From Dactylonectria macrodidyma (taxonomy: Eukaryota > Ascomycota > Sordariomycetes > Hypocreales > Nectriaceae): a stretch of DNA of 64,000 nucleotides. The notes under the pieces were generated by a model. It was not told the origin of the DNA. It searched no databases and saw only the letters and a list, made by a program, of their open reading frames with translations. The stretch covers positions 558,001-622,000 of the forward strand of contig JAGMUV010000030.1 of the NCBI GenBank assembly GCA_020744425.1. Reading direction: 5' to 3'. Below are positions 43,038 to 54,502 of this stretch, piece after piece. A program made the position numbers and the translations under genes. Each line of letters begins with the position of its first letter. Position 1 is the stretch's first letter.

Positions 43038-44398
43038 GCGCAAGCTTAACACGTAACCGGTTATGAGACGTATGGATCATATTTAGATATGTAGCCACTG
43101 GAACGACAACTGGTGGTTTCCCCCCTTTTTTAAGCTATAACATGTCCACATGCACAGTTACCCTATAATTAAAACGAACGAAATACATCCTACCGATATT
43201 ATATTTTCAGGATGAACCAAGATATCGACCACTCAGCCACCAATTCCGATGAAGAAAACACAAATGAAAGAACGGCACTTAGGAGAAGTTGCCGAACAAG
43301 GCTTGCAAATCATATTAGTCAGGCATCCCCTACTCTGCTTAAGAAGTCAAGAAGCTAACAACTGGAAGAAGAAACGGCCGGAATAACGGTTAAGCCGACA
43401 AAGGTCCGATTAGTAACTAAACAGAGCGACTGCTACACCTGGTGCTATGTGAAGGACGTTGCGCACTTATTTTCCAAGAACCTCAGCGATCATGGAATGG
43501 CAGCATGCAAAGAGCTCTATGACGGAGTTGGGCACAGATTTCATACGGTATCCTCTGCAGGGATGAATAATAGTCGGTCTACCGAGCTTGCTGGTCTATC
43601 TTCTCTAGCCGTGCAAGATTCCCATCGTAATACACCACTGGAGAACCAGGTGCTGAAGAATGTGAATGAAACGGAGTGTCTGCTTATGGAGCTTAAGGAA
43701 AAGCAGGACGAGTGTGACAGAATTTCCCGACAGCTCACAAAGGAGTCCAAGAGAGCAGAACTAAACGAGTCACTTCTCCTCAAATGTCTTGCAACACTGA
43801 CTCAATTTACATCATTGATAGACCGAGTGCAGCAGGAATGTAGTGACACAATGGACTTTTCTGCATTTCTTGATTGAATCTGTTATAGTAGGTATCAGGA
43901 TACTGTCAGTTTCAGCTATGACTGTGAAAGCTCCTCAGGCTATTTGTCCAGGTGTACCCCTACTTCCTTATCATGATTTTGACTCAAGTGCTTCAATCCA
44001 AACAATCTCATTAGCTGGTTACTGCGCCTCCAATTTGCAGTCGCATCCAGAAGAGAATGGAGCATAGTTGAATTCCAGGGGTCGCAGCTTACCAGAGCAA
44101 GCTTCCTTGCCTTTCAACGTCCCACCGCTTCCATCCCCTCTTCACGGCCCGGTTTGACCCGTCCATGGATTTTCTCAAATGATCATCAGCTGTCTGGTAT
44201 ACTTAAAGGCGCCTTTCCTCCTTCTTCCGCTCCTTGGTCATTCAACCATCACTCGGCTTCAAGGAAACGCTCTCACTCTCGAAAGACCCTCCCTTTATAA
44301 CTGTTACTTGTCCATTGATCACTGCGACCTAGTTCGTCTCCGGAACTCTCCGCGTCAGAAAGCTCTTGTGCCCCTAGTCTTCGACTACGAGAACATAT
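43038..44398 (+). repeat. Inverted segmental duplication, copy 2
   Basis: Reverse-complement partner of 33744-35026. It begins exactly where the pogo-type transposase loses its 5' part, so this copy is probably the inserted one. It ends inside the duplicated PHITLYV-gene frame, whose continuation exists only beside copy 1. Confidence 0.9.
43212..43877 (+). CDS. Duplicated orphan coiled-coil protein, copy 2
   Basis: Exons 43212-43317 and 43369-43877, 204 residues, same 51-nt intron as copy 1. Differences from copy 1 include SCRT for RCRK near residue 30, GHRF for GYRF, NNSRS for NNSQS, TKESK for TTESK and MDF for MEF. Both reading frames being intact despite these changes suggests that each was kept functional, or that the duplication is young. 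The gene lies directly beside a truncated transposase. Confidence 0.65.
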
Positions 44399-44533
44399 AG
44401 AGCAACATTACCAGCATCGGCATCAACTAACCCCACCAACCGCGTCACGCCTGTGCCGGTCCAGCAGACGGTCTGAGTCAATTCCGAACTTCTTCTTGTA
44501 TCCTTCCTGGAGCAGACCACGAGATAATGCATC

Positions 44534-45487
44534 TCAGTAATCCCTGCTTGTAACGGCGATGTCCCGAAGCCGGATCTGGCTTGATCCCCCTGGCGAAGAT
44601 GCCCTAGGTCCCGGCGTTCGCAGAAGTCGCGGTAGCAGGTCGGAGGTGGGCGCCGGTCTGAAACTCTTCGTCCATAACCTTTCAATGACGGGTATAAGGC
44701 AGACGAGAAAGCCTTGGGCTCCAAAAACATTCGAAAGAATCTAACAGTGTAAGTTTAGTCTCGTCTGGAAGCTCAGTACGTACCAAGTGCCTGCTTGTCG
44801 CTGACTCCGTTCTCAAAGCCATAGCACTGGCTATCATGGCCAACGTCTCAATCAGCAGGACGGTCTTGATTTTCGTATACTGTCGTGATGTGCACGATGC
44901 AATGAGCATCCACTCGAGCACCATCCAGCACCGGAAAGTAATAGCTGATGCTGCTGAGAGTTCATTGAGCACTGAGCTTTGGGAAGTTAGGATGGTGCTG
45001 ACGATAAATGGCACCCCAGTGGTTGCCAGGAGACATGCTAGGGGCCACGGAGCAAATGCACACTGCCCTGGGCTCCAAGAGCCGCCAACACACAAGCACT
45101 TTCGATCGTTAGAATTGATCCAGAGCCAGGATACGCACTTACTTCTCTAATCATGCTGGAAACGATGATGGAAGAGCTCAGGTATGTTGACCAGGGATCT
45201 CCACGTTCCTGCATCAGAACTGCGAATGCAAGTGCGGAACCGGTAGCAATCACGCAGTGCGTAACCACTACCGCCATGAATGTACTGGGATATCTTGTAG
45301 ATAATGATGGAGGGGCCACAGACACTGAGCTCGCCCCTCGATGGTTTCGTTGCGTGTTTTGATACCGCAGGATGGCTTTGACAGATGTTGATAAATTCGC
45401 CGCGGCACCGAGGACAAATGCCGTGGTCAACGCGGTCGATACAAGATATGGGAGACTCATCGTGATAAAAGTTAAGGTCATAATCAT
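44534..45487 (-). CDS. Polytopic membrane protein, 3' exons resolved
   Basis: Three exons fit perfectly: up to 45143 (from at least 45487), 45098-44784 and 44740-44534, with introns of 44 and 43 nt (GTAAGT/GTACGT donors, branch TTCTAAC in the first) in phase 0. The product has several hydrophobic helices: MSLPYLVSTALTTAFVLGAA, then TFMAVVVTHCVIATGSALAF, then LACLLATTGVPFIVSTILTS, then KIKTVLLIETLAMIASAMAL and VFGAQGFLVCLIPVI. A hydrophilic C-tail rich in Arg/Pro follows. Upstream, hydrophobic pieces in other frames (LAWFVVLFSLSGGMGM near 45790; TIPFTSLCIMILFPY near 45650) look like earlier exons I could not join. Family not recognised. Confidence 0.55.
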
Positions 45488-46534
45488 ACAACCATTTGCC
45501 AGTCACGAAGACAGAACGATTGGGGAAACAGGGCTTATAAATAGAGAACAGCCTGGCCACGTGCCCTTCTATTTTCAAGCCAACGCCCCCGGAGCCCACA
45601 TCCAGGTTTCGCTGATCCTTGTATGGGAAGAGTATCATGATGCAGAGTGATGTAAATGGGATCGTGTAGCATTTACCGAGGTCAACAGCCTCTGTTGTCA
45701 TGTTCCGCAGGCCCATGTTTAGGTAGTCCTCATCCATGCACCGTTGGCATCCCCATTCCACCAGACAGACTGAAGAGGACCACGAACCATGCAAGGCCAT
45801 CTTCGTATGGTATACGGTAATGAGATCCAGCACTGGGGAAGATCATCAGGTAGTCACACACCATGGACGTTGCCTTTTCCCGCTTTACCCGACCACCAAG
45901 TCTGTGAGATCGCTGATGGAACACAGGACAGCATCAGTGGCCTTATCATCTCTTCCTTCCCCAGTGCTCTCTTCGTCTGGCTGTGATTTCGTGTTACAGC
46001 CCGGTCTCAATAGCACAGCCGTTACATTTCGCATCGCGTCCTGAAAGTGTTTCCCCCTTTCGGGATTATGAAGAGAGTTTTTGCCGCTGACGAAGCAGAT
46101 ACAAGCTAAGAGGACTCTCGTATAGCTTCGGGGAGCATTCGGACAGCCAGGTAGAACTCAGCCGTCAGCGGATCCATGATCCTTCAGTCATCCTGCATGA
46201 TCACCTGTAGTCACACATGGCCGCTAAGATCGTTATGGAATACTCCTCCGGGGTAGTGCCATGGTATCTGTTGGCTGAGACATTGCAGAAAGGGGCACCT
46301 CCTGCATATGGGAATTTCAGGGAGTCACAGCCCCTTTTACCTTGCACAGTGGTTGTGTTGTGTGTTGTCAGGGGAGGGAGGGTGGGTGTTGGTACTGCAT
46401 GCTGGGCAGGCTTCACTGCTAAGGGAATATCGAGGATGGCGTGGAATAGAGAGTACGCCTTACCATCGGCTACCACCAGCAGCTGTCATCTTTGACTTGC
46501 TGCACTGGCAATCTTGAGTGTAACTATAAAGCCC
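45488..46534. other. Probable 5' part of the membrane gene, then a dispersed repeat
   Basis: 45490-45950 holds unassigned hydrophobic coding pieces on the minus strand. 46300-46495 is similar to 47740-47880 (shared TTTTACTTTGCA-type, GATATTGAGGA-type and ACCATCAGCAGCT-type blocks). Confidence 0.45.
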
Positions 46535-47205
46535 ATGAGTTTTCCAGTTGTCCCAATCCCTCAACATCCGTCTCTCAAACCTGTCACGTCACATGTTCCT
46601 ATGATCGATATCATGAGCGCTCCGCAGAGTCTTATTCCCACCCTGCCTACTTCGACCAAGTCTTCAAGGAGTCATTCATCAATGGAGAGCAATTGGCAAC
46701 TAAGATTCTTCCTGGTATTCAGCAAACAGAAGACGCGGATGCCTCCAACGAAGCATCGGACACAAGAAAGAGGCGTATAGAAGGTGAAAAGCGACAAGCA
46801 GGTACAAGAGCCCTTTCATCTGCGGTGATAAATCTAATTTATTTAGCAGTAAAACGTTCGAAAGAAAGACACTTCAGAGACTCACTACCTACACCATGGA
46901 AGGCGGACTCCTTTGTCGAAGGGCCATTGAAAATCATGCGGGAAGAGAGGCTTGTTCGAGAGGAGAAGTACAAGATTTCCATTGACACCTCCATACCCTC
47001 AATCAATCGCATTAAGGACCGAATGTCCAGCAAGGGATGGGATTTAAAGTACACCACTGTCAGCAACTCTGATGATCTCATCGTCAAGGTTTGTGTTAAG
47101 GTTCCGTCGGAGTTCGGACATAGCTTTCCACATATTCTAGAAGACTTGAAAGAGATCCTTGCAATAGAGGCAGGAATGGATCTGCAGGACGATACAGGCA
47201 AATAG
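46535..47205 (+). CDS. Orphan protein, 5' end uncertain
   Basis: The 3' frame (open from 46492 to TAG at 47205) has coding character: YFDQVFKESFINGEQLATKI, EREEKYKISID-like segments, SINRIKDRMSSKGWDLKYTT and a C-terminal VKVPSEFGHSFPHILEDLKE. It lacks an ATG near its start, while the ATG at 46535 (MSFPVVPIPQH) lies in another frame; one more intron near 46600-46670 would connect them. A 45-nt in-frame GT-AG intron with a TCTAAT branch lies at about 46800-46845 and may or may not be spliced. No family recognised. Confidence 0.45.
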
Positions 47206-47739
47206 AGTACTTTTGTGAGGATGCCTTGGCATGTTTTGTCTAACAAGCTGACCAGGTTGCCTTACTTGACTCATGCTACTTGATGGCTAGATCCTCTCCC
47301 CTTATGTGTGTTTGACTTATTGTCTAGAGCTGGTATCACTCGCTGCACCTCCACAAGTATAGGCAAGGCAGACTTGAGAACCAGGAATTATGCCTCAACA
47401 CGTCAGTCAGATCACGTCATGGAGAGGCCGGGAACATCGGAATGACCATGCCAAGCGAGGGGTGGCAGCCAGAAGAATCAAGGGACATGGGCCTCGTTCT
47501 CAGCTCGCATCAACGGCTCGGCCATCGAGACCACCTCTTCACCAACCTAGTAACTCCAGGAACTCCGTCGAAAACCTAAGAAGAGGATTCCAGTCAGCCG
47601 GACCCTTTCTTAAAGTGCGGCACGCTGCCCTCTACGACGTGGGTTTGATCCGCGCATACACGGGGCACATTGAGGAGTAGTCCGTCTTTACTCTAAGAGC
47701 ATGCCGAGGGAGCAGGGACGGCTCCCACAAAAATCTTAC
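47206..47739. other. Intergenic stretch with a weak ORF
   Basis: An ATG ORF of 96 codons (47390-47680), Arg/Ser/His-rich, might be a small gene but has no motif or intron support. Confidence 0.3.
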
Positions 47740-48118
47740 CTCCATTCTTCCCCTGAAAGTCTGGGGTCCAAGCCCATTTTACTTTGCATAGTAGTTGTGT
47801 TATCGTCCCAGGGGGTGTTGGTGTAAGCTGGATATTGAGGAGGTGTGGAGTAGACAGTGTACCTCACCATCAGCAGCTCCCACCCTTGACCGGCAGAATG
47901 GCCAAAGGAGGCCGCCAGAGGCATAGATCAATGATCACAAGACTGACTCTTGTCATGCCGGCCTGGCGGACCAACAGCACGGAGAGACCGACGGGCCAGG
48001 GCAACGCCGACATGATCATGCCAAGCAGGTGTGGTAGGAATCATGGGGGTGAAGCACCTTCCAGTTGGTTCAGCCGGTTCAGGGATCGGTGGTATGTCTG
48101 GATGCCATCTTACGCCCT
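47740..48118 (-). repeat. Dispersed repeat family, copy 2 (composite)
   Basis: The right part (47880-48118) is the reverse complement of copy 1 at 2229-2525. The left part (47740-47880) resembles 46300-46495. The joined structure suggests that the original element contained both blocks. No coding capacity was identified. Confidence 0.7.
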
Positions 48119-48355
48119 CCCTATGCATCTCCCCTGATTACACTACCCTGTCCATTACAAATTCCCACCTCAGATAGTTCTCTGAAAGGCCAAATGTGAC
48201 ATAATATAATTGGAGGCCGCAGCAAGGCGGCTGTATACGGGGGATTAGCAAATCCTAGAAGCTGCATGTTAAATATAAATATCTCCCAGTGCCCAGGTAC
48301 CCATCTTGTTTCGCTATTGTCTTTCGTGAAGAGCCAGACGTCTCCACTCTTAAGA

Positions 48356-49185
48356 ATGACTCCAATACAAAGCAACTCGTCGGTCTCTGAATCCAAACGC
48401 CGTCGGTCGGCTCGGGCATGCCTCGCATGTAGGAAGCGCAAAGTCAGATGCGATGTCACACAGGACGACAGCTGTACGAACTGTCGATTGGATGGCTTTA
48501 CATGTGAAATTGCCCCTCGTGAGAGGTATGGACTGTTTTACAACCAATCAGCAGTTTAGCCTTTCTAAAATTATGCGTCCAGGCGCCAGAAAACGGACAC
48601 GATGCGCACAAGATATGCAGGCATGACTTCCCTTGATCAACGCAATAGCAATCCGAAAAACGAAGTCACTGAGACTGTCTTTGGAGGTACGTTTCAAGTG
48701 TGAATATTGTTCTTTCTCTCATATATTTCTAGTGTCAACAAGATGAGGCCATCAATAATGAGATTCTACCATTGGCATCGAGTACACCACCAGCCGAAGT
48801 TGATCTCTTGATGATACCCCTGGTTAGAGAGAAGCTACGAACCATCTGTCGGCAAGTAACCATTGAAGTATGCATTAGGCATGTACTGATTATAGACACC
48901 AGAGAAATTGACTCTCTCAAATACTTAGCCAGCTTTAGCCAAGACAACACTTGGGCAACCATCTTTCTTCGAGCCATCAGACCGCTTGAGGAGGAATTCC
49001 AGTTACTCCTTAAAAGGACCAATCCTGACCTACAATCCTTCGACTGCTCGGTGGAGGCCACTTATCCTCAACTCTTAACTCAAAAGCCCACCATCTTTGA
49101 CAGCCTATGTTCGGATCCGAGCCTAGATCAAGGACCAGATCTGCCGCCCTACCTAGGTACGACGCGCATTTTATCTCCAACATAG
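48356..49185 (+). CDS. Zn2Cys6 binuclear-cluster protein, short
   Basis: Exons 48356-48525, 48583-48686 and 48743-49185 sum to 717 nt, 238 residues. The zinc cluster is complete near the N-terminus: C-x2-C-x6-C-x6-C-x2-C-x6-C (ACLACRKRKVRCD, then SCTNCRLDGFTCE), preceded by a basic ESKRRRSAR. The C-terminal part is helical (LMIPLVREKLRTICRQ, then LRAIRPLEEEFQLLLKR) but lacks a recognisable fungal transcription-factor middle homology domain, so it is short for the family. The acceptor of intron 3 (CAACAAG) was chosen because the nearer TTTCTAG would give an immediate stop. Likely nuclear DNA-binding protein; target unknown. An open frame at 49190-49465 might be a further exon. Confidence 0.7.
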
Positions 49186-49477
49186 GAACCATGAGTTCGA
49201 ATTGGCTTTGCTCTGCGATTTCCAAGAGGGTGTCGAGTTAGCGCGTGTGTATCCTGGATCAACTGATGCTGAGATCTTCACGGATTTTACCGACCAGCTA
49301 TTGCATTGCTGCGGGAAGGTCGGCCCGGTTGGCGGACTGGGTGCCGACACGGTGAAAGACCGGCAGAACCTCGATGACTCTTGGGACGGGGGGTATGTAA
49401 TGGAGAAGAAGGATGATCTACCTGGGTTGGCGGATATAAAGATAAAGCTGGTCTTAGTATTATAACTTCTAGAATAT

Positions 49478-49899
49478 CTAGGTCCTCTTCTCGGACGGTT
49501 CTCCCTGGCTCGCCTCTAGCCGACTCTTGTTCTGCTCTTTCAGGAGTCTTAGTTGTTCCTGGAAGAGCTCGAACGCCCTCTGTGTCCCTGGCGTAACTGG
49601 CCGCCCCGATGCAGTTCTCAAGGTGTCGCCATCCCTTTTCGGCATCTCTATCTGTTTCTTTTCGATCCTTTCTGGCTTTCGAATAGTTCTGGCATGTTGT
49701 TTTGATTTCTTCGCCTTGCGCCTTCCCCCAGGCTTCCGAGTTAGACTGGTGCCATGACGGCCTGCACTTGCGGTCAGAAGCTTTCTCATAAATACCTAGT
49801 AGAGAGTCAACCTGTACTGTCTCCATCGGCAGGATCGACTGGATTTGGATCGGTGGGAGTGTTCGCCGGAAGATTGGTATTGTGCTTTTTGAGAGGCAT
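49478..49899 (-). CDS. Small basic coiled-coil protein, 121 aa
   Basis: Exons 49899-49818 and 49761-49478 (366 nt) joined over a 56-nt intron (GTACAG donor, CTGAC branch, acceptor TGCAG). The N-terminus is Pro/Asp/Asn-rich (MPLKKHNTN), the middle very basic (RKPGGRRKAKKSKQ), then MPKRDGDTLRTASGRPVTPG and a Gln/Glu/Lys helix (FQEQLRLLKEQNK). Highly charged with no membrane segment; possibly nucleic-acid-binding, which is inference. Not recognised. Confidence 0.55.
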
Positions 49900-50350
49900 G
49901 TGATTTAAGTTTATTTTCTTCCTTCCAGGACGCTCGTGCAGAGAGGAGCTGTCGCCTAGAATAAGAGAAGACATTGTTTGTAGGTATAAAACTCAGAAGA
50001 CAAAGTCTAGGAGGCGGTAGGATGGGAGGATCAGAAGAAACGGAGAAGAGGCGTGAATTTATGTTCTCCTGAACGGAGTACCCCGAGTCAAGCAGGGCGG
50101 CCTGCATGAAGGTGGCGTACCACATAAGTTATGTGATGTTGTGAACCTGGAAGAGGCCGTCTCAACCTGGCTACATAGCCAGGCCCGGCCAGGCAGCATA
50201 GAGATTCAAAGAGGGATATTTGCCCCATCCGGCAAGGATCCGGGCATGACGATGCTACTTAATGGGGTAGCGCCCGCAAGATGGTCAAGCCTCCTCGCAC
50301 AGCCATTTTGTTTTGCATCGCGGGCCCGTTTATGACGACATCCTCGCCGC
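49900..50350. other. Upstream region of the small basic protein and intergenic DNA
   Basis: No gene recognised. Confidence 0.4.
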
Positions 50351-50537
50351 TTAAGGTGCTGCTATATGCAAGCCGGTCTGACATCCCTGGGCGTAAGACA
50401 GCATTCAGACCTACCACCGATCCCTGAACCGGCTGAACCAACTGGAAGGTGCTTCACCCCCATGATTCCTACCACACCTGCTTGGCATGATCATGTCGGC
50501 GTTGCCCTGGCCCGTCGGTCTCTCCGTGCTGTTGGTC
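50351..50537 (+). repeat. Dispersed repeat family, copy 3 (right-truncated)
   Basis: Matches copy 1 from GTGCTGCTATATGCAAG to GTGCTGTTGGTCC, then ends abruptly. It is closer to copy 2 than to copy 1 at several shared substitutions. Confidence 0.75.
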
Positions 50538-51421
50538 CGAGAATGTGCTTAGCTACTTGGACGAAATTCGATTGACAGTCGGCCAGCCTCCAATCCCGTC
50601 GAGGACATCCAAATCGAGCGCGGCGAGCGTAAGGGAAGCAGGTAGGGAAGAGCGGTTTAAGGAACTAAAAGCTCTTCAACTTGAGACAGCAGAAGCGGAA
50701 TAGTCTTGCTGTGCAGCTCTGTATTTGGTCATCTTGTATTTGGTCATCTTGTATTTAGTCTGTCGTTTCTGCAACATAGGCAACCACACTCTTTTAGAAA
50801 ACAACAGTTCTTCATTTTTGTTAAATACTTGTTTTCCACGTAGTGTGATGGTGCCAACGGGCACCTGTTAATGATGTTCGGGCTCACGAAGGCGAAGTCA
50901 TCACAACAGCACCAGAAGGCCATTAAGATGCTTGGTCTTCAAAGCCCACCTGTCTCTCTGGGGGGTGGCGATGGGGCATTCACCAGGGCCACGATTTGAC
51001 ACCTTTTGTTTTGACCTACGAACGGCAGAAGCTGCATGTTTTATTCCCTGCTTTTCCTCATTTTTGTTGACTTTTGCTCTATTTTGGTGGTCTCAACACC
51101 ACGGTTTTGTTCAAATTCGAAGGCACAACCCTTCGGAATAGCTTCAGCTTTGAGAGATGTCATTGGTCAGAGAACCCATAGAAACCTGACCAATGAGGGG
51201 GTGTGTTGGAATGAGGATGGAAATGAGGCAAGGATCACGATCATCGTGAACAAGTTCACGATGAGAGTGAACGACCACAACTAGTATCAGGCAGCAGCCT
51301 GCTGCCTATGATATTGGCAGATTGGACATAGGTATAAGAGACCGACCTTCGTCACTCTCTTAGAAGAAGTAGCTCAATTCAATGTCTTCTGGCCACATCC
51401 TATGTTGCACCCCCTAGACTC
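50538..51421. other. Intergenic stretch, possible solo LTR
   Basis: Three 15-bp copies of a TTGTATTTGGTCATC-type motif lie at about 50716-50760. 51203-51409 begins TGTTGGAATG, has a TATAAGAG box and ends TGTTGCA, a layout like a copia solo LTR, but no target duplication was found. ATGTCATTGGTCA and TGACCAATGA near 51160-51190 form a short hairpin. Confidence 0.35.
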
Positions 51422-51684
51422 GTGAGACGGTGACCGCGGGCGCTAGCGCGGCAGACCTAGCGGCGGAAGTGCGGCGTTCTTCGCAGGCCGTCTGGGCCGA
51501 GGGCGTCGACCACGGCGACGAGCGCGACGCCAACCGGCTCTGGAACGACGAGCGCCACCGCGTCATGCTCGTTGACTTCGACCACGCAACCCTTCTTCCA
51601 AAGAAGAGGAAACGGCAGGGAGATGATTTTGGGAATTACAACCGGAAACATGGTTTCCTACCGGGTCGCCTGCAGCCAGTATAG
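51422..51684 (+). pseudogene. Fragment of a fungal kinase-like (APH-fold) protein
   Basis: The frame carries AVWAEGVDHGDERDANRLWN followed by HRVMLVDFDHATLL. This is the catalytic-loop pattern H-x-D-x4-N and the metal-binding DFD of the short kinase-like proteins common in filamentous fungi. Only this C-terminal lobe is present; there is no ATG and no N-lobe. It is a relic or 3' exon. Confidence 0.55.
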
Positions 51685-52093
51685 TAGCCACTTGTTCACC
51701 CTGCAAGAAGACAAGCTTGCGCATGGTCTCAAAGTTGATAACAACACTCAAAGGGCATGTCGTATAGACTGGAACCAACTGCAGGTGAGAAACTGATTGA
51801 ATCATACAGATATCACACTGTGTTTGTGAAGTAAAGGTCCAATATCGGTGCAATCAGTGCCATGTCAATATCTCGGCCATTCGCTCGGTACATCCATCGC
51901 CCTACCTCGATCAGAAAGTAGATTCTATGACCTCGCCCAGTGACGTCACCGGATTTAGGCCACCACTTAAAGGCGCAGTCTTCCCACACTTGCACTTCCT
52001 TAACTCCTTACGCACTCTCCATCTCCAACACACTCCGAGAATATACCGTACATCAATCTTACACCGCCAACTACTCTCTAAAAGCTGCCACAA

Positions 52094-52510
52094 ATGTTGT
52101 CTAACCTCCTCTCCAAACTGACAGACGCTGCCATCAACCGCCATCCCAACAGCAGCGCCAGCTACTCCTTCTCGTCCTCGTTCCACTACTCCAACGGCAC
52201 GCACGCCACGTCCAGCGGCTCGCGCCACGCCACCATACATGAGACCGATTCGTCCGGCTGCACAACGGTGCGGACCGTGAGCCAGAATCTCGGCGAGCCG
52301 GTTATCACGGAGACAAGACGATATGACGCTCAGGGGCGCGAAATCCTAGGACACGATTTGTCGGGCAGTGTACCGGCAAGGGGGGAGATTGTGGATGTTA
52401 CCGAGTATGATAGTGAGGATGAAAGGGAGAGGGAGAGGAAGAGATGGGCAGATGAAAAGTATCGGAGGAGGATGAAGGATGGGCGTGTGAAGAGAGCGGG
52501 GAGTGCGTGA
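52094..52510 (+). CDS. Small Ser-rich protein, hypothetical (138 aa)
   Basis: ATG to TGA, single exon. Ser/His-rich N-terminal half (NSSASYSFSSSFHYSNGTHA), a middle strand-like segment (GCTTVRTVSQNLGEPVITET) and a highly charged C-terminus (EYDSEDERERERKRWADEKY). No signal peptide. Codon use and composition are coding-like. Not recognised. Confidence 0.6.
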   Translation: MLSNLLSKLTDAAINRHPNSSASYSFSSSFHYSNGTHATSSGSRHATIHETDSSGCTTVRTVSQNLGEPVITETRRYDAQGREILGHDLSGSVPARGEIVDVTEYDSEDERERERKRWADEKYRRRMKDGRVKRAGSA

Positions 52511-52602
52511 TTTATAGCTGGGTGCTGATGTGGTAATGACTGATGTCGGTCGGTATGGAAGGTCTGGGCCGTACGTGCATGGAGTGTGCGATATTTCAGT
52601 CT

Positions 52603-52878
52603 TCAATGCGACACCCTCCTCCGCATCTTCGACTGGTCCAACGACATATTGTATGCCCTCAATTCCTCCTCTGCCTTATTTAAAGTCGTGACTTCTTTGG
52701 TTGTTAATGTTGCAGAAGACGGTGTGATCCGTAGAGGATGCCAGCTCGGACGGTGAATGTATGCCGGGGTCTTCTCGTAGTCTAACAGTCGACAGGAATA
52801 AGAGCAGTAAGCTGCTCCCTCTGTCTGCATTCCGCAACCGAGGCACGGATCAAACGTCCATTCTAGATGCGGCGACAT
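52603..52878 (-). CDS. Ecl1-like small zinc protein
   Basis: I use the ATG at 52878 (91 aa); the frame is open further upstream but without ATG. The motif DPCLGCGMQTEGAAYCSYSC followed by RLLDYEK fits the Ecl1/life-span regulatory factor pattern (C-x2-C...YCS-x2-C-R-x2-D-Y-E). In yeasts such proteins affect chronological life span and zinc or sulphur responses. The rest is Ser/Thr-rich with a basic end. The upstream region could hold a short first exon. Confidence 0.6.
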   Translation of the reverse strand: MSPHLEWTFDPCLGCGMQTEGAAYCSYSCRLLDYEKTPAYIHRPSWHPLRITPSSATLTTKEVTTLNKAEEELRAYNMSLDQSKMRRRVSH

Positions 52879-54502
52879 ATTGGAAGCGTTAGAATGCTTA
52901 CAGATTTTGGTTTGGGAGCCTAAGGTAACGACCACAGGGTTGGCACATTTTTATATTGTAAATCTCGAGACGTTTAGTGTCGGGAAATTGCTTGCCCCAG
53001 CCGCTGACGCGAGAGAAAAGGTTCGGTCAACCCGCCAAGGATTCGTGTAAAGCTATTTCTAATGGATATCTCCCCCCAATAATAGAACTCTCTGTGGGTC
53101 GACGACGGTTAAATCAGCCATTTAGGGGTAATAGTGAACAGGGTTGGGACTTGGACTTGAGGAGGATGCACAATAGAAATCTGAGACAAAGTTCATTTTA
53201 TCTCATATATGTCTTAACCTTTTGGGACATGCCTCTTCCCATGAGTGGTGGCAAAGTCACAATACCGCGCTTCCCCTCTGCAAGCGACAAGGCTTGTGGC
53301 ATGAAAATCATATTACAAAACAATTGCATTAACATTACTTTTATACTATAGATTTATCTACAACCAGCAAAGCGCTAAAACCTTGAACCATGACTGGCTG
53401 AATCGGTAGCCATGGCTTGCCGCCGCTACAACTGGCTGTTCACCCTCTGGTGTGAGGACTGTTGTCTTGTGAGAATGGTCTGAGTGCAGAGGACGGCTTC
53501 CAATGGGAGCTCTGGTAGTCGCAATCGTGACGTCAGTCAGTCACTTCTCGAAGCTTCGAGCACTGGGGGGGCGCAACTTGCCTTGGTCCTTAGAAGCTTC
53601 TGGATCTCATGGGTCCAAAACTTTCTTTGCTGGTGGGGGGGACACGTGTGTGATTCAGACGGCATCTTGGGATGACGGCCTGGAGCCTAATCGGAAAGGT
53701 AGGTAGGTAGTTTTTATTCGCCCGGCTAATCGGAAAGGGCTCTGGTGGCCAATCACTCATTTCCACCGGCCCAATTCTCCACCCTCCTCGTCTTACTAAG
53801 GCATAGGCCGCATCTGACTTGCGTGACTTGCGCGACTTGCGCGACTTGCGCGACTTGCGTTATTTCTTCGCAAAAGTCTAACAAAGTGGCACCTTATACG
53901 GGCTTCATGCGCAAAAAGTCGCGGGATGTAAGCGTGCTGAAAAGATGATGATAAGGTTGGCTGACCATCCTACTAGGAACGGCAAAGGCCTGCTACATTC
54001 AGCGTGTGGTTTGGAATGAATACCGTATTTCCTACAGTGATGAAATTGCAGATTGCCGGAGAATAGACCGAAATGAACCGCGAATTTGCCGAGGGTTCAG
54101 CGGGGCGAAGTGGGGCATCTCATTATATTTACGGTGCAGCGGATGCCAGCCCATCCTGCTGAGTGGGAGAGTTGGAGGAGAGACAAATCTCGCCGTGGTC
54201 TGCACATCTGCCATGGAGACAGCGTCCTCAACAAGCCTCCACGACGGTCCCGAAACAAAATCAATTCTCTCTGGAGGTGCTTCACGGTAGTGATTCATAC
54301 GTTCTCGACCCATTGAGTGACGGGGGGGTAACTCCCGGCGAAGGCCAACGGGGGCACCCCATCCAAAACTGTGCATGATCAAATGTAGCACTGTGTTGAC
54401 GGGGTCAACCTTTGCGCACGCTCTCCTCCTCCTTCCAACCTCCCCCTTTCGGTTCAAGCCGTCGGGCGTAATAAATTGTGCCTGCCTTCCAACCTCCCCA
54501 AG
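52879..54502. other. Gene-poor stretch with a 9-bp satellite
   Basis: 53814-53862 is a 9-bp tandem repeat (GCGACTTGC type), related to the longer array at 56839. Short ORFs on both strands at 54006-54457 overlap and lack motifs. Confidence 0.5.

Noticed and set aside
33744..44398. Composite transposon bounded by the inverted duplication
   Set aside because: The arms encode no transposase, lack terminal repeats and show no target duplication, so a segmental duplication is the simpler reading.
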